49,448 bases of DNA from Candidatus Zhuqueibacterota bacterium (GTDB lineage Bacteria; Zhuqueibacterota; Zhuqueibacteria; Oceanimicrobiales; Oceanimicrobiaceae). The stretch is from assembly GCA_029262005.1 (NCBI GenBank), contig JAJDAG010000083.1:1-49448 (forward strand), in the 5' to 3' direction. The translations under genes and the position numbers were made by a program. Below, piece by piece: positions 40,225 to 49,179 of the stretch (position 1 is the stretch's first letter; each line of letters starts with the position of its first letter). The notes under the pieces were generated by a model that had not been told where the DNA came from, did not search any database, and saw only the letters and a program-made list of their open reading frames with translations.

Positions 40225-43200
40225 TCAAGACAACGAACCGGTGCACAAACGCAATAGTTCGGTCAATTTGTATTCAGACTTTTCTTCCGCAGCAAACCAC
40301 TGGTTGACTGTTTGGGCGGCTGCAACCAAATCACGCATAATTGCTGCAACAGAACGGGATTGCTTGTGCCCGGTGTTTTCACGGGAAAATACTGAAATTG
40401 CGGTCAAAAGAAAAAGATGAATTACCATTTTATTGAACCGTTCTTTGTTGAACCAGACAACACCCTCAAATTCATTAACCTTGACCCAGGAGCGAACATC
40501 CGGGTTTTCAAACAGAGCGTTCAACGCCTTTTGCCCATCCAAATTTTCCATGTCCGCCATAAACAATCGCTCCCCCTCGCCAAGCAGCACGGCAAGCAAA
40601 TGCACATCGTCATAAAGGGACTCAGACTCCCCTCCGGCGTCCTGGCGCAAACGCTTAAAACGCTGGTCTATGAGTCGATCGCAAAGCCAGGGCATTTCAC
40701 CCGTAGCAACTGCCGCAGTCTCTTGCATGGGCCGCAAACCTCGCAAAACCAAACAGGCATAAATAAACGACCAATCAGCATTTTTTAATGCAGTTTGCAG
40801 CAATCGTCTGGCACCGGCACTTCCGCGAACCCGGGACTTCGCCAACCCGGCAACAGATTCATCAAAATCGAGTGCCGCTTCAAGTCTTGCGGCGGCACAG
40901 TCCGACGTAATGTGCTCCAATGGACCTCCAAAAAGCTCCGCACTCGCCCTGTCCATTTCCTGATAACCGTTTTGCCACTTTTGAATCCAAATTTTTGAGA
41001 TGGTCTCATCTTTGATTTTTTCACGCAATTCCATGAACTCGGAATAAACTCTTGAACTAAAAAGGTCATCCAATTTAACCAAAAACGGTGAAAAACGTCT
41101 TTCCGCCACGGCTTCAGAAATGCTGACCACGCCGGCACCATTGAGATGAATACACAGCTCACCATAGGAATGTGCGTCATCATCGCGTACTTCAGACATT
41201 TCGGTTACGACCAGGTACTTAAACGCGCTAAGCTCAAAATACAGGCCCTGGTCGCAGACCTGTCTGCTGTTTCGCATGTATTCGAGTCCGGCTACTTGAT
41301 CACGAAAAATGAAGTAATAATTCTCATCATCTGTTAAACCAAGCCCCTGGCCCAGAGAACGCTGAACAAGCCTGGTTCCACCATTCTCAGAGGGCTGGGA
41401 AAACGGCACGGACGTCCGTATCCAGCCAAATGCTTCTTCGTATTTATTATTGTAGAGAACCAAAGCCCGATCACCGAAGGCCGCATTAGAATAAGCAAAA
41501 ACATTGTCATTGATTTCACCGATATGATTAACAAAATCATAAAAAATAAAATTCTCAACACCGGCAAACAAATAGCGTTTTTTGAAAAGCGGAAAAATCT
41601 CGCGCTCATGGCGCTGTACCAGCCAGTTGTTTTCCTTTTCATCGAAGTAGGCCCTGCGGTATTCCATGCCATATTTTTCATGATAACCTTCAATTTGTCC
41701 ATGACCAAGCATGGGCAATCCGGGCATTGTGGCCAACATTGTACAAACGCCAAAATATTTATCCCCATCACCGAACTGAGCGATGGCGGTGTCCTCGTCC
41801 GGATTGTTCATAAAGTTCACATAACGCTTAAGAATTTCAGGGTTGAATTGCAGCGTATTTATAACCGTTTCCCGGTATTTATGATTTTCCTCATTCTTCA
41901 ACATATGCATAAAAGCACTGTTGTAAACTCGATGCATACCCAACGTGCGAACAAAATAGCCTTCCATCAACCAGAAGGCTTCTGCCAGAAGCAAAGTATC
42001 CGGGGCCTCTTGCGCCACCCGATCCACAACTTCACGCCAGAACTCTGCCGGAACTATTTCATCAAATTTTTGCCTGGAAAGGCCAAACTCCGAGCGCGTC
42101 GGAATATCACCGCCGCTTCCTGGTTCCGGATACCACAATCGGTGAAAATGTTTCTTCGCCAAAGTCATTGCCGCGTCGAAGCGAATCACCGGAAACTTGC
42201 GCGCAACTTCCACAATCTTGTTGATAACTGCCTCGCGCACCTCAGGATTCAGATAATCGAGCTGAGCGGTGTCATTCCACGGCATGCTGGTGCCGTCGTT
42301 ACCGTGATAGATATAACGCACGTTCCCATTCCAGGTATCTTCACGCCGAAATACAACTGCAGCATCCGAGCGGTCAAAATACCCGTCCTCAATACAAATA
42401 TTGTAGCGCGGGTCGGCACTGAAATTGGCACTACCGAAACGATAATTGGGAAACGGACTGTGTGGCAGCGAAATAAACCAGTCAGGCTGTTCACGCAACC
42501 AGCGCGAATCAATCCCGGTATGATTTGGCACCATATCACATCCCATCCGGATGCGCCTCTGCCAGCACCTTTGGCGCAAATTGTTCAGAGCATCCTCGCC
42601 GCCTAAGTCTTGCGCTATTTCATAATCAAAGAGTGAGTAAGCAGAAGCCTCGGCCTCAGGATTGCCGCACATTTGCTTGATCTTTTTCGATGCTGGGCTG
42701 CGCTCCCAAATGCCGATAAGCCAAAGACCGGAGATCCCCCAACCGGCCAGGCGGTCCAGCTCCTCGTCAGGAATTTCATCGAGTCGACTAATTTGCCTGT
42801 CATATTTTTTTGTCAATTGGTCGAGCCAGACCAGAGTACTCTTGGCCATGAGCACCAAACTCGGCATCCAGTCGAGGTCTGCAGTAAAACGCTCAGGTTC
42901 ATCAGCCTGTTGCCCGGTAAAATACAATGCCTCCGTAGGCGCCGAGCCCGTAAAACCTGCTTTGGCTTCCTCTTTCATAAAATCGAGTCCACCCAAAAGA
43001 CGCACGAGTATGCCCTTGAGCATTTCAGTCCAATGACCAAGAATATAATTGAGCTGACCCTCGAGTGAGTCCGGGCTCTTAAGTGCCGGAATTCGCAGTA
43101 AGGAAAACAAGTCCACTTGCTCGGGGCCGAACGGGGGTTGCGTAGCAAAAAAAACTTGCAGACTTTCAATGGCTTCTTGATACGCCGAAGCGCTACTCAG

Positions 43201-43761
43201 TTCGGCATCGTCAAACAACTCCTGATACGGATGAAATGCTTTGTTCCGGTTGGACAACCAGAGCATCATCAATTCCTCGATAACGCTCTCCTTGTTAGAC
43301 ACACCGTTTGTGCTGCCTTTAAGATATGCGTCAACATCCATTTTGCCAGTGTAAACGGCTGCGGGTGGAAACTGTTTGACAAACAACTGCATAGTTTCCT
43401 GCAACGCATCCGCACCGAGATTTTCGCGCAACCATGCCAGTGCCTGATCCATAACCTTTGTATTAACTTTTTGACGATAAAGCTCAATCACAATGTGCAG
43501 CACTTCATCTATTAAACCCATTGCGCTGATATGGCCGGCTTTCACCGTGAGCTCCGGCCTGGTGTGTAAATCCCGTAGCTCATTCATTTTTTTTGCAAAA
43601 ATTCGTGCCGCACGAAAATCGGCAAAAACAACATTTCCGGATGCTGAGAATAAATGCTCATCAAAATCAAATTTTTTGCGCGCGCGGGACGAAACGTGGA
43701 ATTCGACCGTCACCTGGCTCCCGGTGTCCACCGGAACCCCAGTTGAATTTTTATGCTTCAA
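40225..43761 (-). CDS. Cytoplasmic 1178-residue GH13-family protein with long extra N- and C-terminal regions
   Basis: 1178 residues, no signal peptide. The first ~330 residues are helical and unlike known binding modules; the GH13 barrel spans ~330-870; the last ~300 residues are again helical. Catalytic regions: I CDMVPNHTG (Asp409-His414), II VIRFDAAMT with nucleophile Asp529, III LLLAEAFW with acid/base Glu594, IV NFMNNPDEDTA with Asp655. In region IV the usual His before the Asp is Pro. Starch-like substrates are likely, but hydrolase, transferase or phosphorylase-like activity cannot be told; an NxPD form is remembered from GlgE maltosyltransferases. Start is TTG, preceded by AAAGGGA. 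The gene lies outside the main cluster but only 4 kb from it, upstream of a 288-bp gap (39937-40224) that shows no gene. Confidence 0.85.
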   Translation of the reverse strand: MKHKNSTGVPVDTGSQVTVEFHVSSRARKKFDFDEHLFSASGNVVFADFRAARIFAKKMNELRDLHTRPELTVKAGHISAMGLIDEVLHIVIELYRQKVNTKVMDQALAWLRENLGADALQETMQLFVKQFPPAAVYTGKMDVDAYLKGSTNGVSNKESVIEELMMLWLSNRNKAFHPYQELFDDAELSSASAYQEAIESLQVFFATQPPFGPEQVDLFSLLRIPALKSPDSLEGQLNYILGHWTEMLKGILVRLLGGLDFMKEEAKAGFTGSAPTEALYFTGQQADEPERFTADLDWMPSLVLMAKSTLVWLDQLTKKYDRQISRLDEIPDEELDRLAGWGISGLWLIGIWERSPASKKIKQMCGNPEAEASAYSLFDYEIAQDLGGEDALNNLRQRCWQRRIRMGCDMVPNHTGIDSRWLREQPDWFISLPHSPFPNYRFGSANFSADPRYNICIEDGYFDRSDAAVVFRREDTWNGNVRYIYHGNDGTSMPWNDTAQLDYLNPEVREAVINKIVEVARKFPVIRFDAAMTLAKKHFHRLWYPEPGSGGDIPTRSEFGLSRQKFDEIVPAEFWREVVDRVAQEAPDTLLLAEAFWLMEGYFVRTLGMHRVYNSAFMHMLKNEENHKYRETVINTLQFNPEILKRYVNFMNNPDEDTAIAQFGDGDKYFGVCTMLATMPGLPMLGHGQIEGYHEKYGMEYRRAYFDEKENNWLVQRHEREIFPLFKKRYLFAGVENFIFYDFVNHIGEINDNVFAYSNAAFGDRALVLYNNKYEEAFGWIRTSVPFSQPSENGGTRLVQRSLGQGLGLTDDENYYFIFRDQVAGLEYMRNSRQVCDQGLYFELSAFKYLVVTEMSEVRDDDAHSYGELCIHLNGAGVVSISEAVAERRFSPFLVKLDDLFSSRVYSEFMELREKIKDETISKIWIQKWQNGYQEMDRASAELFGGPLEHITSDCAAARLEAALDFDESVAGLAKSRVRGSAGARRLLQTALKNADWSFIYACLVLRGLRPMQETAAVATGEMPWLCDRLIDQRFKRLRQDAGGESESLYDDVHLLAVLLGEGERLFMADMENLDGQKALNALFENPDVRSWVKVNEFEGVVWFNKERFNKMVIHLFLLTAISVFSRENTGHKQSRSVAAIMRDLVAAAQTVNQWFAAEEKSEYKLTELLRLCTGSLS

Positions 43762-43902
43762 TTAGTTTTCCCTTTTTGAGCTAAGAAGGAGAGTTCAATC
43801 TTGTAGAAATTGATTGGTATAATATAGCAAGGTATGTTTGCAAAGAAAAGTGAAAAATGAAAATGATTCGGAAGAAAAGTGAAATGCGGTTAAGAGATAA
43901 AG

Positions 43903-44334
43903 TCAACCTTCTTTGCAGGACGTTTCAACCAACTGTTTTAAGCGCAGATTGTCTCGCTCCATACCGCTACTCAGCTCAAAAATCGTCTGCTCCGAAAGAG
44001 CATCGTTATAAAAGCTTGTGCGGCGTAACAACGTTCCGGTATTCAAGGCTCTTAGTTGAATGAGCCCTTTACCTGAGAGCGGCCCGGAAAAGCGATGGTA
44101 GGCTATCCGCTCTTTTTCAACAAATTCCGTAATTTTGACCATGTACTTAACCTGCCCAATTGTGTCTCCTCCAGCCTCAACCTCCGCTATCATCCCAACA
44201 GCGGGCGCTTCATCCAAGCTACCGTCCACGGCTTTGACAAAATTAAAAATTCTCGACCAGTTGCAGGGATGAATGTAAGACCAGACACGATTCCTGGGTG
44301 CCTCAATTTCAATTGAACGAATAATTTCAGTCAT
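43903..44334 (-). CDS. SRPBCC-fold (polyketide cyclase/START-like) small protein
   Basis: 143 residues from the ATG at 44334, preceded by AGGTGA at 5 nt spacing. The longer frame starting at a TTG five codons upstream would place that site inside the gene. The pattern IIRSIEIEAPRNRVWSYI followed by NWSRIFNFVKAVDG is the typical N-terminus of SRPBCC proteins, with later beta strands (VKYMVKITEFVEKERIAYHR) and a long C-terminal helix (EQTIFELSSGMERDNLRL). Such proteins bind hydrophobic ligands; no ligand is known here. It lies 141 bp upstream of the GH13 gene and 90 bp downstream of an unknown gene. Confidence 0.75.
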   Translation of the reverse strand: MTEIIRSIEIEAPRNRVWSYIHPCNWSRIFNFVKAVDGSLDEAPAVGMIAEVEAGGDTIGQVKYMVKITEFVEKERIAYHRFSGPLSGKGLIQLRALNTGTLLRRTSFYNDALSEQTIFELSSGMERDNLRLKQLVETSCKEG

Positions 44335-44424
44335 GTTGGTCACCTGCAAGGAAGAAAGTAAATCTGAAAAACGGGTACCTATCTTCTTTCACGAAGCGCC
44401 GGCACTTCACAGTTCAGCGCCAGC

Positions 44425-44784
44425 CTAAGTTGCTTCTTCAGAAACCACTGCCTTGAGCGCAGTTTTAATTTCAGTGTCGGTAAGAGCCGCAAACACGTCC
44501 TTCAATGTATCGCCGGCTATGGACCAATTGTTATTTGAAAACGCTTTATTACAAAACAAGAAGTAGCCGTTGGGGCACTTGAAAAGCTGCACACTTTTGC
44601 AATCACCAACATAGCCTGTTTTCACAAGTTGCTCTCCCCTAAATTTAACTTCAGAATGCTTCATGGAAAGAACGCGGCTCACAGAGTTGATTTGCTTTAT
44701 AAAAGGTCGTCCCTCTGCGGTCAGTAGAATCGTTTCAACATCTAAATTTATGCTGTTATTTGCTTGTGGCGCTTTTTCCGACAT
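44425..44784 (-). CDS. Small protein of unknown function
   Basis: 119 residues, no signal peptide or membrane segment. GGAGG lies about 10 nt before the ATG, which supports translation. The middle holds VGDCKSVQLFKCPNGYFLFC with three Cys, and the end is acidic and helical (LKDVFAALTDTEIKTAL). I do not recognise the family. The position between an SRPBCC protein and the metalloprotease gives no clear clue. Confidence 0.6.
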   Translation of the reverse strand: MSEKAPQANNSINLDVETILLTAEGRPFIKQINSVSRVLSMKHSEVKFRGEQLVKTGYVGDCKSVQLFKCPNGYFLFCNKAFSNNNWSIAGDTLKDVFAALTDTEIKTALKAVVSEEAT

Positions 44785-44934
44785 TAAAAATTTGCCTCCA
44801 TTAGAAGAACTCTATGTTCAGTTGAAGTGAAAATTTGCGGATTGAAAGTAAGAAGTTCGGCCAGGAAAAGCAAGTGAAATGTCTGCGAAAAGGTCTGGCA
44901 GCAAAGCCCTTTCTATTTTACAATTTACTTGCGT

Positions 44935-47900
44935 TTAACGCAGCAGGATCATTTTGCGCGCCAGCGACCTCTCTCCGGACATAAGTTGATAAAAATACAA
45001 TCCGTTCGCCATCTGCACGCCTGCATCATTCCGTCCATCCCAGTCTATTTCAAAGAAACCCGGCCTGTGTTCAGCACTCACAAGTGTCCTGACAACCTGC
45101 CCCAGGGCGTTGTAAATAATTAATGAAACATGATTCTGCCGAGCAATAAAATAACGAATTCGAGTTGCAGGATTAAACGGGTTTGGAAAATTCTGCTCAA
45201 GCTGAAATTCTTGCGGAATCTGAACGTGCTCGGGTTGAACAGACACAACCAGATCGTTCCAGGCGGCCTGGGCCAAATCAGCATTTGCGCTTAAGTCTGG
45301 CAACCCTTGCCCGGCAATCCAGGCAAATCCGACCAGAACAGAATCGCCAGGCTCCAATGCAAATGGCCCGGAACCAATGAAACTGGAAAAATCATCATCA
45401 CCGGTTATTGGCATCGGACCCGGCCCATCAAAGTTGGACAAATATGAAGAAAAATCGGCAGGATCGAGGTCGGAAATCACCCGGGCGCCAGAGGCAGCTT
45501 GCATAGTTTTAATGCCGTACCAGTTGCTGTCTCGTGGGTTCGAGCTGTTTTCATACTGATACACCAAAGATCTGTTTGCATCATAACCGCCACGATTCCG
45601 TTGCACGCTCTCGGTATGGATTCCGACATCCCAATCAGCAAACTGTCCCAAATATAAATTCTCAATGGACTCGCCTGTGGCGTTTGCGACCAGGCAGGCA
45701 ATCAGTACAAAGTCATCGCCAAAATTTGAATACGATGTTTGCTTGACTTGCAAGCCCAATGACGCACTTAAAAGATTCATGTTGCCGTCTGAGAATTGCG
45801 TTACACCTATCTGGCCAAATTGCGCATTGGCGACAAATGGTTGAAAAGGCGAGTCTTGCTCAAAATCGACGAGGCTGATTCCATTGGGCAGCCCAAGACT
45901 GGGGACGTTTGCACCCATCCGGCTGCCACTCGCAGCGACAAATCCACCGGAAAACAATGTGCCGCCGCCGTGCTCTAAAAAAGAAAATCCACGCCCACGC
46001 CCAGTGCCGTCATCCCCATAAATACCATTGGCCCAAACGGAAAAGGAAACGGTTCCGGTCTCGTGCGTGAGGCGCGGTCTGGCGTGCAGTGAATCAACTT
46101 TCAATTCATAAAAAAAGGCTTGACCGCCAATATTTTGCGCGCCTTGCTGATGGTCAAAATTATCAACGGCAAGAAAATATGTCTCCTGTCCGGTCAACTC
46201 CAATTCAATAAATGGATCTTTGTCAATACCGGGAACTCGATCATCGTTGCGTGCCACCACACGATTCCGGCTGTCGGTTAAAGTCAAAACTGCATCCAGC
46301 AAAGAGCCGTGGCGTGCGGCAGCCAAATCGATTCGAACAAAAGCTCCGGAGAACGCGGAAAGAGAAAAAATATCAACATCACTTTTATTTGATAGAAAGC
46401 CCTGAGTTATGCTGCCTGGCACAATCGGGGTCGCACTGGCGGGCGTCTCATTTGGTTCTGAAATTTCGATTGGTTCAGGCCCGAAAAGTGTAAGTTCCAC
46501 TGCCAGGTTATAATGCGCAATTTCATCGAAAATCTCGCCATCAACGGAAAAGAGGTTGCCGGAAATAACTCCAAAATCGAGGCTCTCATCTGCGCCAATG
46601 CCCGGGCCGGTTCCAGCAAGCGTAGCGCCTTCAGGAAACTGAAAAACAGCGAATAAGTCATGGCGGGCGAGAATTTCGGTATTCAGATCAATCTCTAAAA
46701 AACTATTGCCCCGGCCTGAAATATCATTCAGTTCAATAATTGGATTCAACAAATCCGGTTGTCCGTCAGTGGTGGGCCCGGTGAGAAGAATGCGGGGCCA
46801 AATCGTATTTTTATCGTTATTAAAAAAACGAATACCCGAAACAGAGTATGGTGCCGCCACGCTCGCAGGCAGAGAAAAGCGAACAGCAAAATAGTCACTG
46901 GCACCGGTTGGCGTTTGAACCGCTTGCACGGACTCAATTGAGTCGTCATATTTCGCCAACCGGATCTCTCTGTTTAACACAATGTTGAGAGCCGGAGTAA
47001 CGCTGTTTGCAACCGGTGCAACGTATTGAATATCGTGTCTGAAATCCAGAGCCGGATTGCTGCCTTCGTTTGCACCATTGTAAAATTCCTCGGGTGCAGG
47101 CAATGGTACCAGCGTCTGCGAGCTAAACTGGCCTGGACCAAGCTCATCGGTCTGAATCGCGTAATCTCCTCCGGGCGTCAAACCGGACAAGAAATAGCGC
47201 CCCTGCCAATCCGGGTCTTCCGAACCACCATTGGCGGCAAAAGGAGTAAATGCGCCACTAATTTGTGACACGGCATCGGCAAAAACAGAGATGGCACCAC
47301 CACTGGTGTTTCGGGCAATCACGTTTACACCATTCAGTGGCGTCGCACCATCAAACGCAAATATCTTTCCGGTGAAAGTACCGGTGGAAGCGATGATAAA
47401 CGGATCTTGCGTGCTGAAAACCGGATAAAGTACTGACAACATTGCAATGTCGTCGCTGTGCGGTGTTACTCCGGAGGCGCTGCCTGCAAAGAAAACAGGA
47501 AACATGGTTTCAACCGATGAGACCGGTGGCACGCCAAAGCCCAGAATATTTTCGCCGGAGAGAATGGCATTGCCGTTAACCTGCGAATGCGCCAAATTAA
47601 TAAAGTGGCCGAATTCATGCACAACAACTGCCTTGAACTCTTCGAGCGGCAGTTCCCCATTGCCCGCTATTCCATCGATAAAAGCGCCATTCAGGAAGGC
47701 AGAAGCTTCGACAATTTCATACGGTGCGGACGCCGAAATAATGTCAGGTCCGGCAAAACCAACGATGCCACTGTTTTCCCCAAACAGCATATCAAAAATT
47801 TCACCACTCGCATCGAAGACAATCTGGTTTTGTCCGGTTGCCGCGGTCTTATTGAGAATTGGGGCAAAATTCGTGATGTTAATATCAACAGACGCTCCGT

Positions 47901-48180
47901 TCGGCGTCAAAATTAAACCCTGATTCTGAAAAGTAATTGCTGCTGTCGCCACATTGCTCCAGCGCTGAAACGCATAGTCTATCAAACCCGCCGCAACAGA
48001 ATTACCCAGGATTCCAAGCGGTCCTGCATCATACCGATAAGGCACGGGTGTAGATGTATTCCACTTGTAGGGAGCCCCGTTGGGACCAATGAGCATTGGT
48101 TCACCAGCGTTAACTTGAGTTAAGAAAAAAAAGAATGAATTTATCAGAAAAACAAAGATGCGTAGATTTGCAGGTCTCAC
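44935..48180 (-). CDS. Secreted matrixin-type zinc metalloprotease with PPC domain and sorting module
   Basis: 1081 residues. Start is GTG with GGAG 5 nt before it, leading into a signal peptide (MRPANLRIFVFLINSFFFFL, cut near residue 25). The protease domain has the pattern IDYAFQRWSNVATAAITF, the zinc site HEFGHFINLAH (His188, Glu189, His192, His198) and a likely Met-turn ETMFPVF (Met226), as in matrixins. The third ligand lies at HExxHxxxxxH spacing, with Asn in place of the usual Gly. Later parts: a carboxypeptidase-regulatory-like domain (FTGKIFAFDGATPLNGVNV), a PPC domain (SEPNETPASATPIVPG, DVDIFSLSAFSG), and an FlgD-like sorting module (NFPNPFNPATRIRYFI, tail ARKMILLR). It likely degrades proteins outside the cell or processes surface proteins. 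It follows a small secreted protein by 61 bp. Confidence 0.88.
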   Translation of the reverse strand: MRPANLRIFVFLINSFFFFLTQVNAGEPMLIGPNGAPYKWNTSTPVPYRYDAGPLGILGNSVAAGLIDYAFQRWSNVATAAITFQNQGLILTPNGASVDINITNFAPILNKTAATGQNQIVFDASGEIFDMLFGENSGIVGFAGPDIISASAPYEIVEASAFLNGAFIDGIAGNGELPLEEFKAVVVHEFGHFINLAHSQVNGNAILSGENILGFGVPPVSSVETMFPVFFAGSASGVTPHSDDIAMLSVLYPVFSTQDPFIIASTGTFTGKIFAFDGATPLNGVNVIARNTSGGAISVFADAVSQISGAFTPFAANGGSEDPDWQGRYFLSGLTPGGDYAIQTDELGPGQFSSQTLVPLPAPEEFYNGANEGSNPALDFRHDIQYVAPVANSVTPALNIVLNREIRLAKYDDSIESVQAVQTPTGASDYFAVRFSLPASVAAPYSVSGIRFFNNDKNTIWPRILLTGPTTDGQPDLLNPIIELNDISGRGNSFLEIDLNTEILARHDLFAVFQFPEGATLAGTGPGIGADESLDFGVISGNLFSVDGEIFDEIAHYNLAVELTLFGPEPIEISEPNETPASATPIVPGSITQGFLSNKSDVDIFSLSAFSGAFVRIDLAAARHGSLLDAVLTLTDSRNRVVARNDDRVPGIDKDPFIELELTGQETYFLAVDNFDHQQGAQNIGGQAFFYELKVDSLHARPRLTHETGTVSFSVWANGIYGDDGTGRGRGFSFLEHGGGTLFSGGFVAASGSRMGANVPSLGLPNGISLVDFEQDSPFQPFVANAQFGQIGVTQFSDGNMNLLSASLGLQVKQTSYSNFGDDFVLIACLVANATGESIENLYLGQFADWDVGIHTESVQRNRGGYDANRSLVYQYENSSNPRDSNWYGIKTMQAASGARVISDLDPADFSSYLSNFDGPGPMPITGDDDFSSFIGSGPFALEPGDSVLVGFAWIAGQGLPDLSANADLAQAAWNDLVVSVQPEHVQIPQEFQLEQNFPNPFNPATRIRYFIARQNHVSLIIYNALGQVVRTLVSAEHRPGFFEIDWDGRNDAGVQMANGLYFYQLMSGERSLARKMILLR

Positions 48181-48241
48181 GAATACTCCGTGTCAAAAAT
48201 CTATTTCACAGTTTTATCTATCACTTTTTCTCAAACAGGTT

Positions 48242-48829
48242 TTATTGCACCAACTTCCCCAGAAGGTCAACAAAAGTATCAAAGGCCAACGGCCCCTCGG
48301 GCAGGCCACTTACCATCTTAGATAGCGCACCTGATTGGTTGATGAGTGCGAACAGCCCGGCATTGTTTAAACCGTTAGCTACGATTTTTTGCCTGTGGCC
48401 GCCCTTGGTTACAACACTAAAGCTACCCTGCTGCAGCCCAACCGGTGCAGTCAAACCTATTTTGCTATCGGCGGTCAGCAGCAAAACATATTCGCGGCCA
48501 ATCTCATACACGGGCAGGCCTGCGACGATTGATTTTGAAATGCCCAGCCCGGACTCGACAGCAGCGGAGCGGAGTTGACGAATTTGCAGCGTCTGGCCCA
48601 GACTGCCTTTTAATGCCCGTCTGATCTCAAAAGTATATTTTGTCACCGCAAGTCGCACGCCACCCGGGGCCACAACATAATCCGATTCTGCAGCAACGCA
48701 CTTGCCCGCAAAAATACGCCGGCTACGAGATACCAGCTCGGCCAGGTTCATCTTAACACTGCTGGAGGCCATGACATTTGTAGCGAGTAGTACGACCAAA
48801 GCCATTGTCGGGATTGAATTTTTTAGCAT
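48242..48829 (-). CDS. Small secreted protein, companion of the metalloprotease
   Basis: 195 residues from the ATG at 48829; GGAG lies about 8 nt before it and the signal peptide (MLKNSIPTMALVVLLATNVMA) starts exactly there. The frame extends 15 codons further, without support. The pattern LAELVSRSRRIFAGKC, YTFEIRRALKGSLGQTLQIRQ and GLPVYEIGREYVLLL matches a common secreted family of unknown function that, from memory, is often encoded next to matrixin-type proteases in bacteria. It may act as a folding helper, inhibitor or substrate of the protease (inference). Confidence 0.75.
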   Translation of the reverse strand: MLKNSIPTMALVVLLATNVMASSSVKMNLAELVSRSRRIFAGKCVAAESDYVVAPGGVRLAVTKYTFEIRRALKGSLGQTLQIRQLRSAAVESGLGISKSIVAGLPVYEIGREYVLLLTADSKIGLTAPVGLQQGSFSVVTKGGHRQKIVANGLNNAGLFALINQSGALSKMVSGLPEGPLAFDTFVDLLGKLVQ

Positions 48830-49179
48830 TTGACGACTCCAAAGTACGTTCACGGCCAGGGGTGCATGCAACATGCCTGCGAGTTGCTGTTAAGAGTGAC
48901 TCTCGAAGCACTTACTCTATTAGAGACAAACGGTGGCATAAGCAGAAAACCAGAAACCAAACAAATGTACCTTGAAACTATTACGGAATCTGATAATCCG
49001 GTTGGCGCGCACAAGTCGAGATCACCGGGGTTAGCGATAAATATCTAATGGAGAAAAATGAAGTTTTTTAAAATTTACTGTAGAAAGATATGCGGCAGAA
49101 GTGGAAAACTCAATATAAAAAGAACAGGGACTCTGCGTAAATGCAGAGCCCCTGTTCTTTACTTAACGAATGGGTAAAG
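48830..49179. other. 350-bp intergenic region before the metalloprotease pair
   Basis: No gene is supported on either strand. It contains the terminator of the next upstream gene (49119-49160), a short GCATG-CAA-CATGC hairpin near 48864-48876, and presumably the promoter of the pair at 48829, though no convincing -35/-10 boxes could be fixed. Confidence 0.55.
49111..49160 (-). terminator. Strong intrinsic terminator
   Basis: Arms 49119-49136 and 49143-49160 pair at 17 of 18 positions (the one mismatch is a G-U type pair in RNA) around a 6-nt loop. On the minus strand the stem is followed by TTTTATATTG. It lies about 20 nt after the stop of the gene at 49180 and ends that transcript. Confidence 0.9.

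Noticed and set aside
41524-42606. 360-codon plus-strand open frame
   Set aside because: It is antisense to the 1178-residue GH13 gene across its catalytic regions and has no recognisable protein features.
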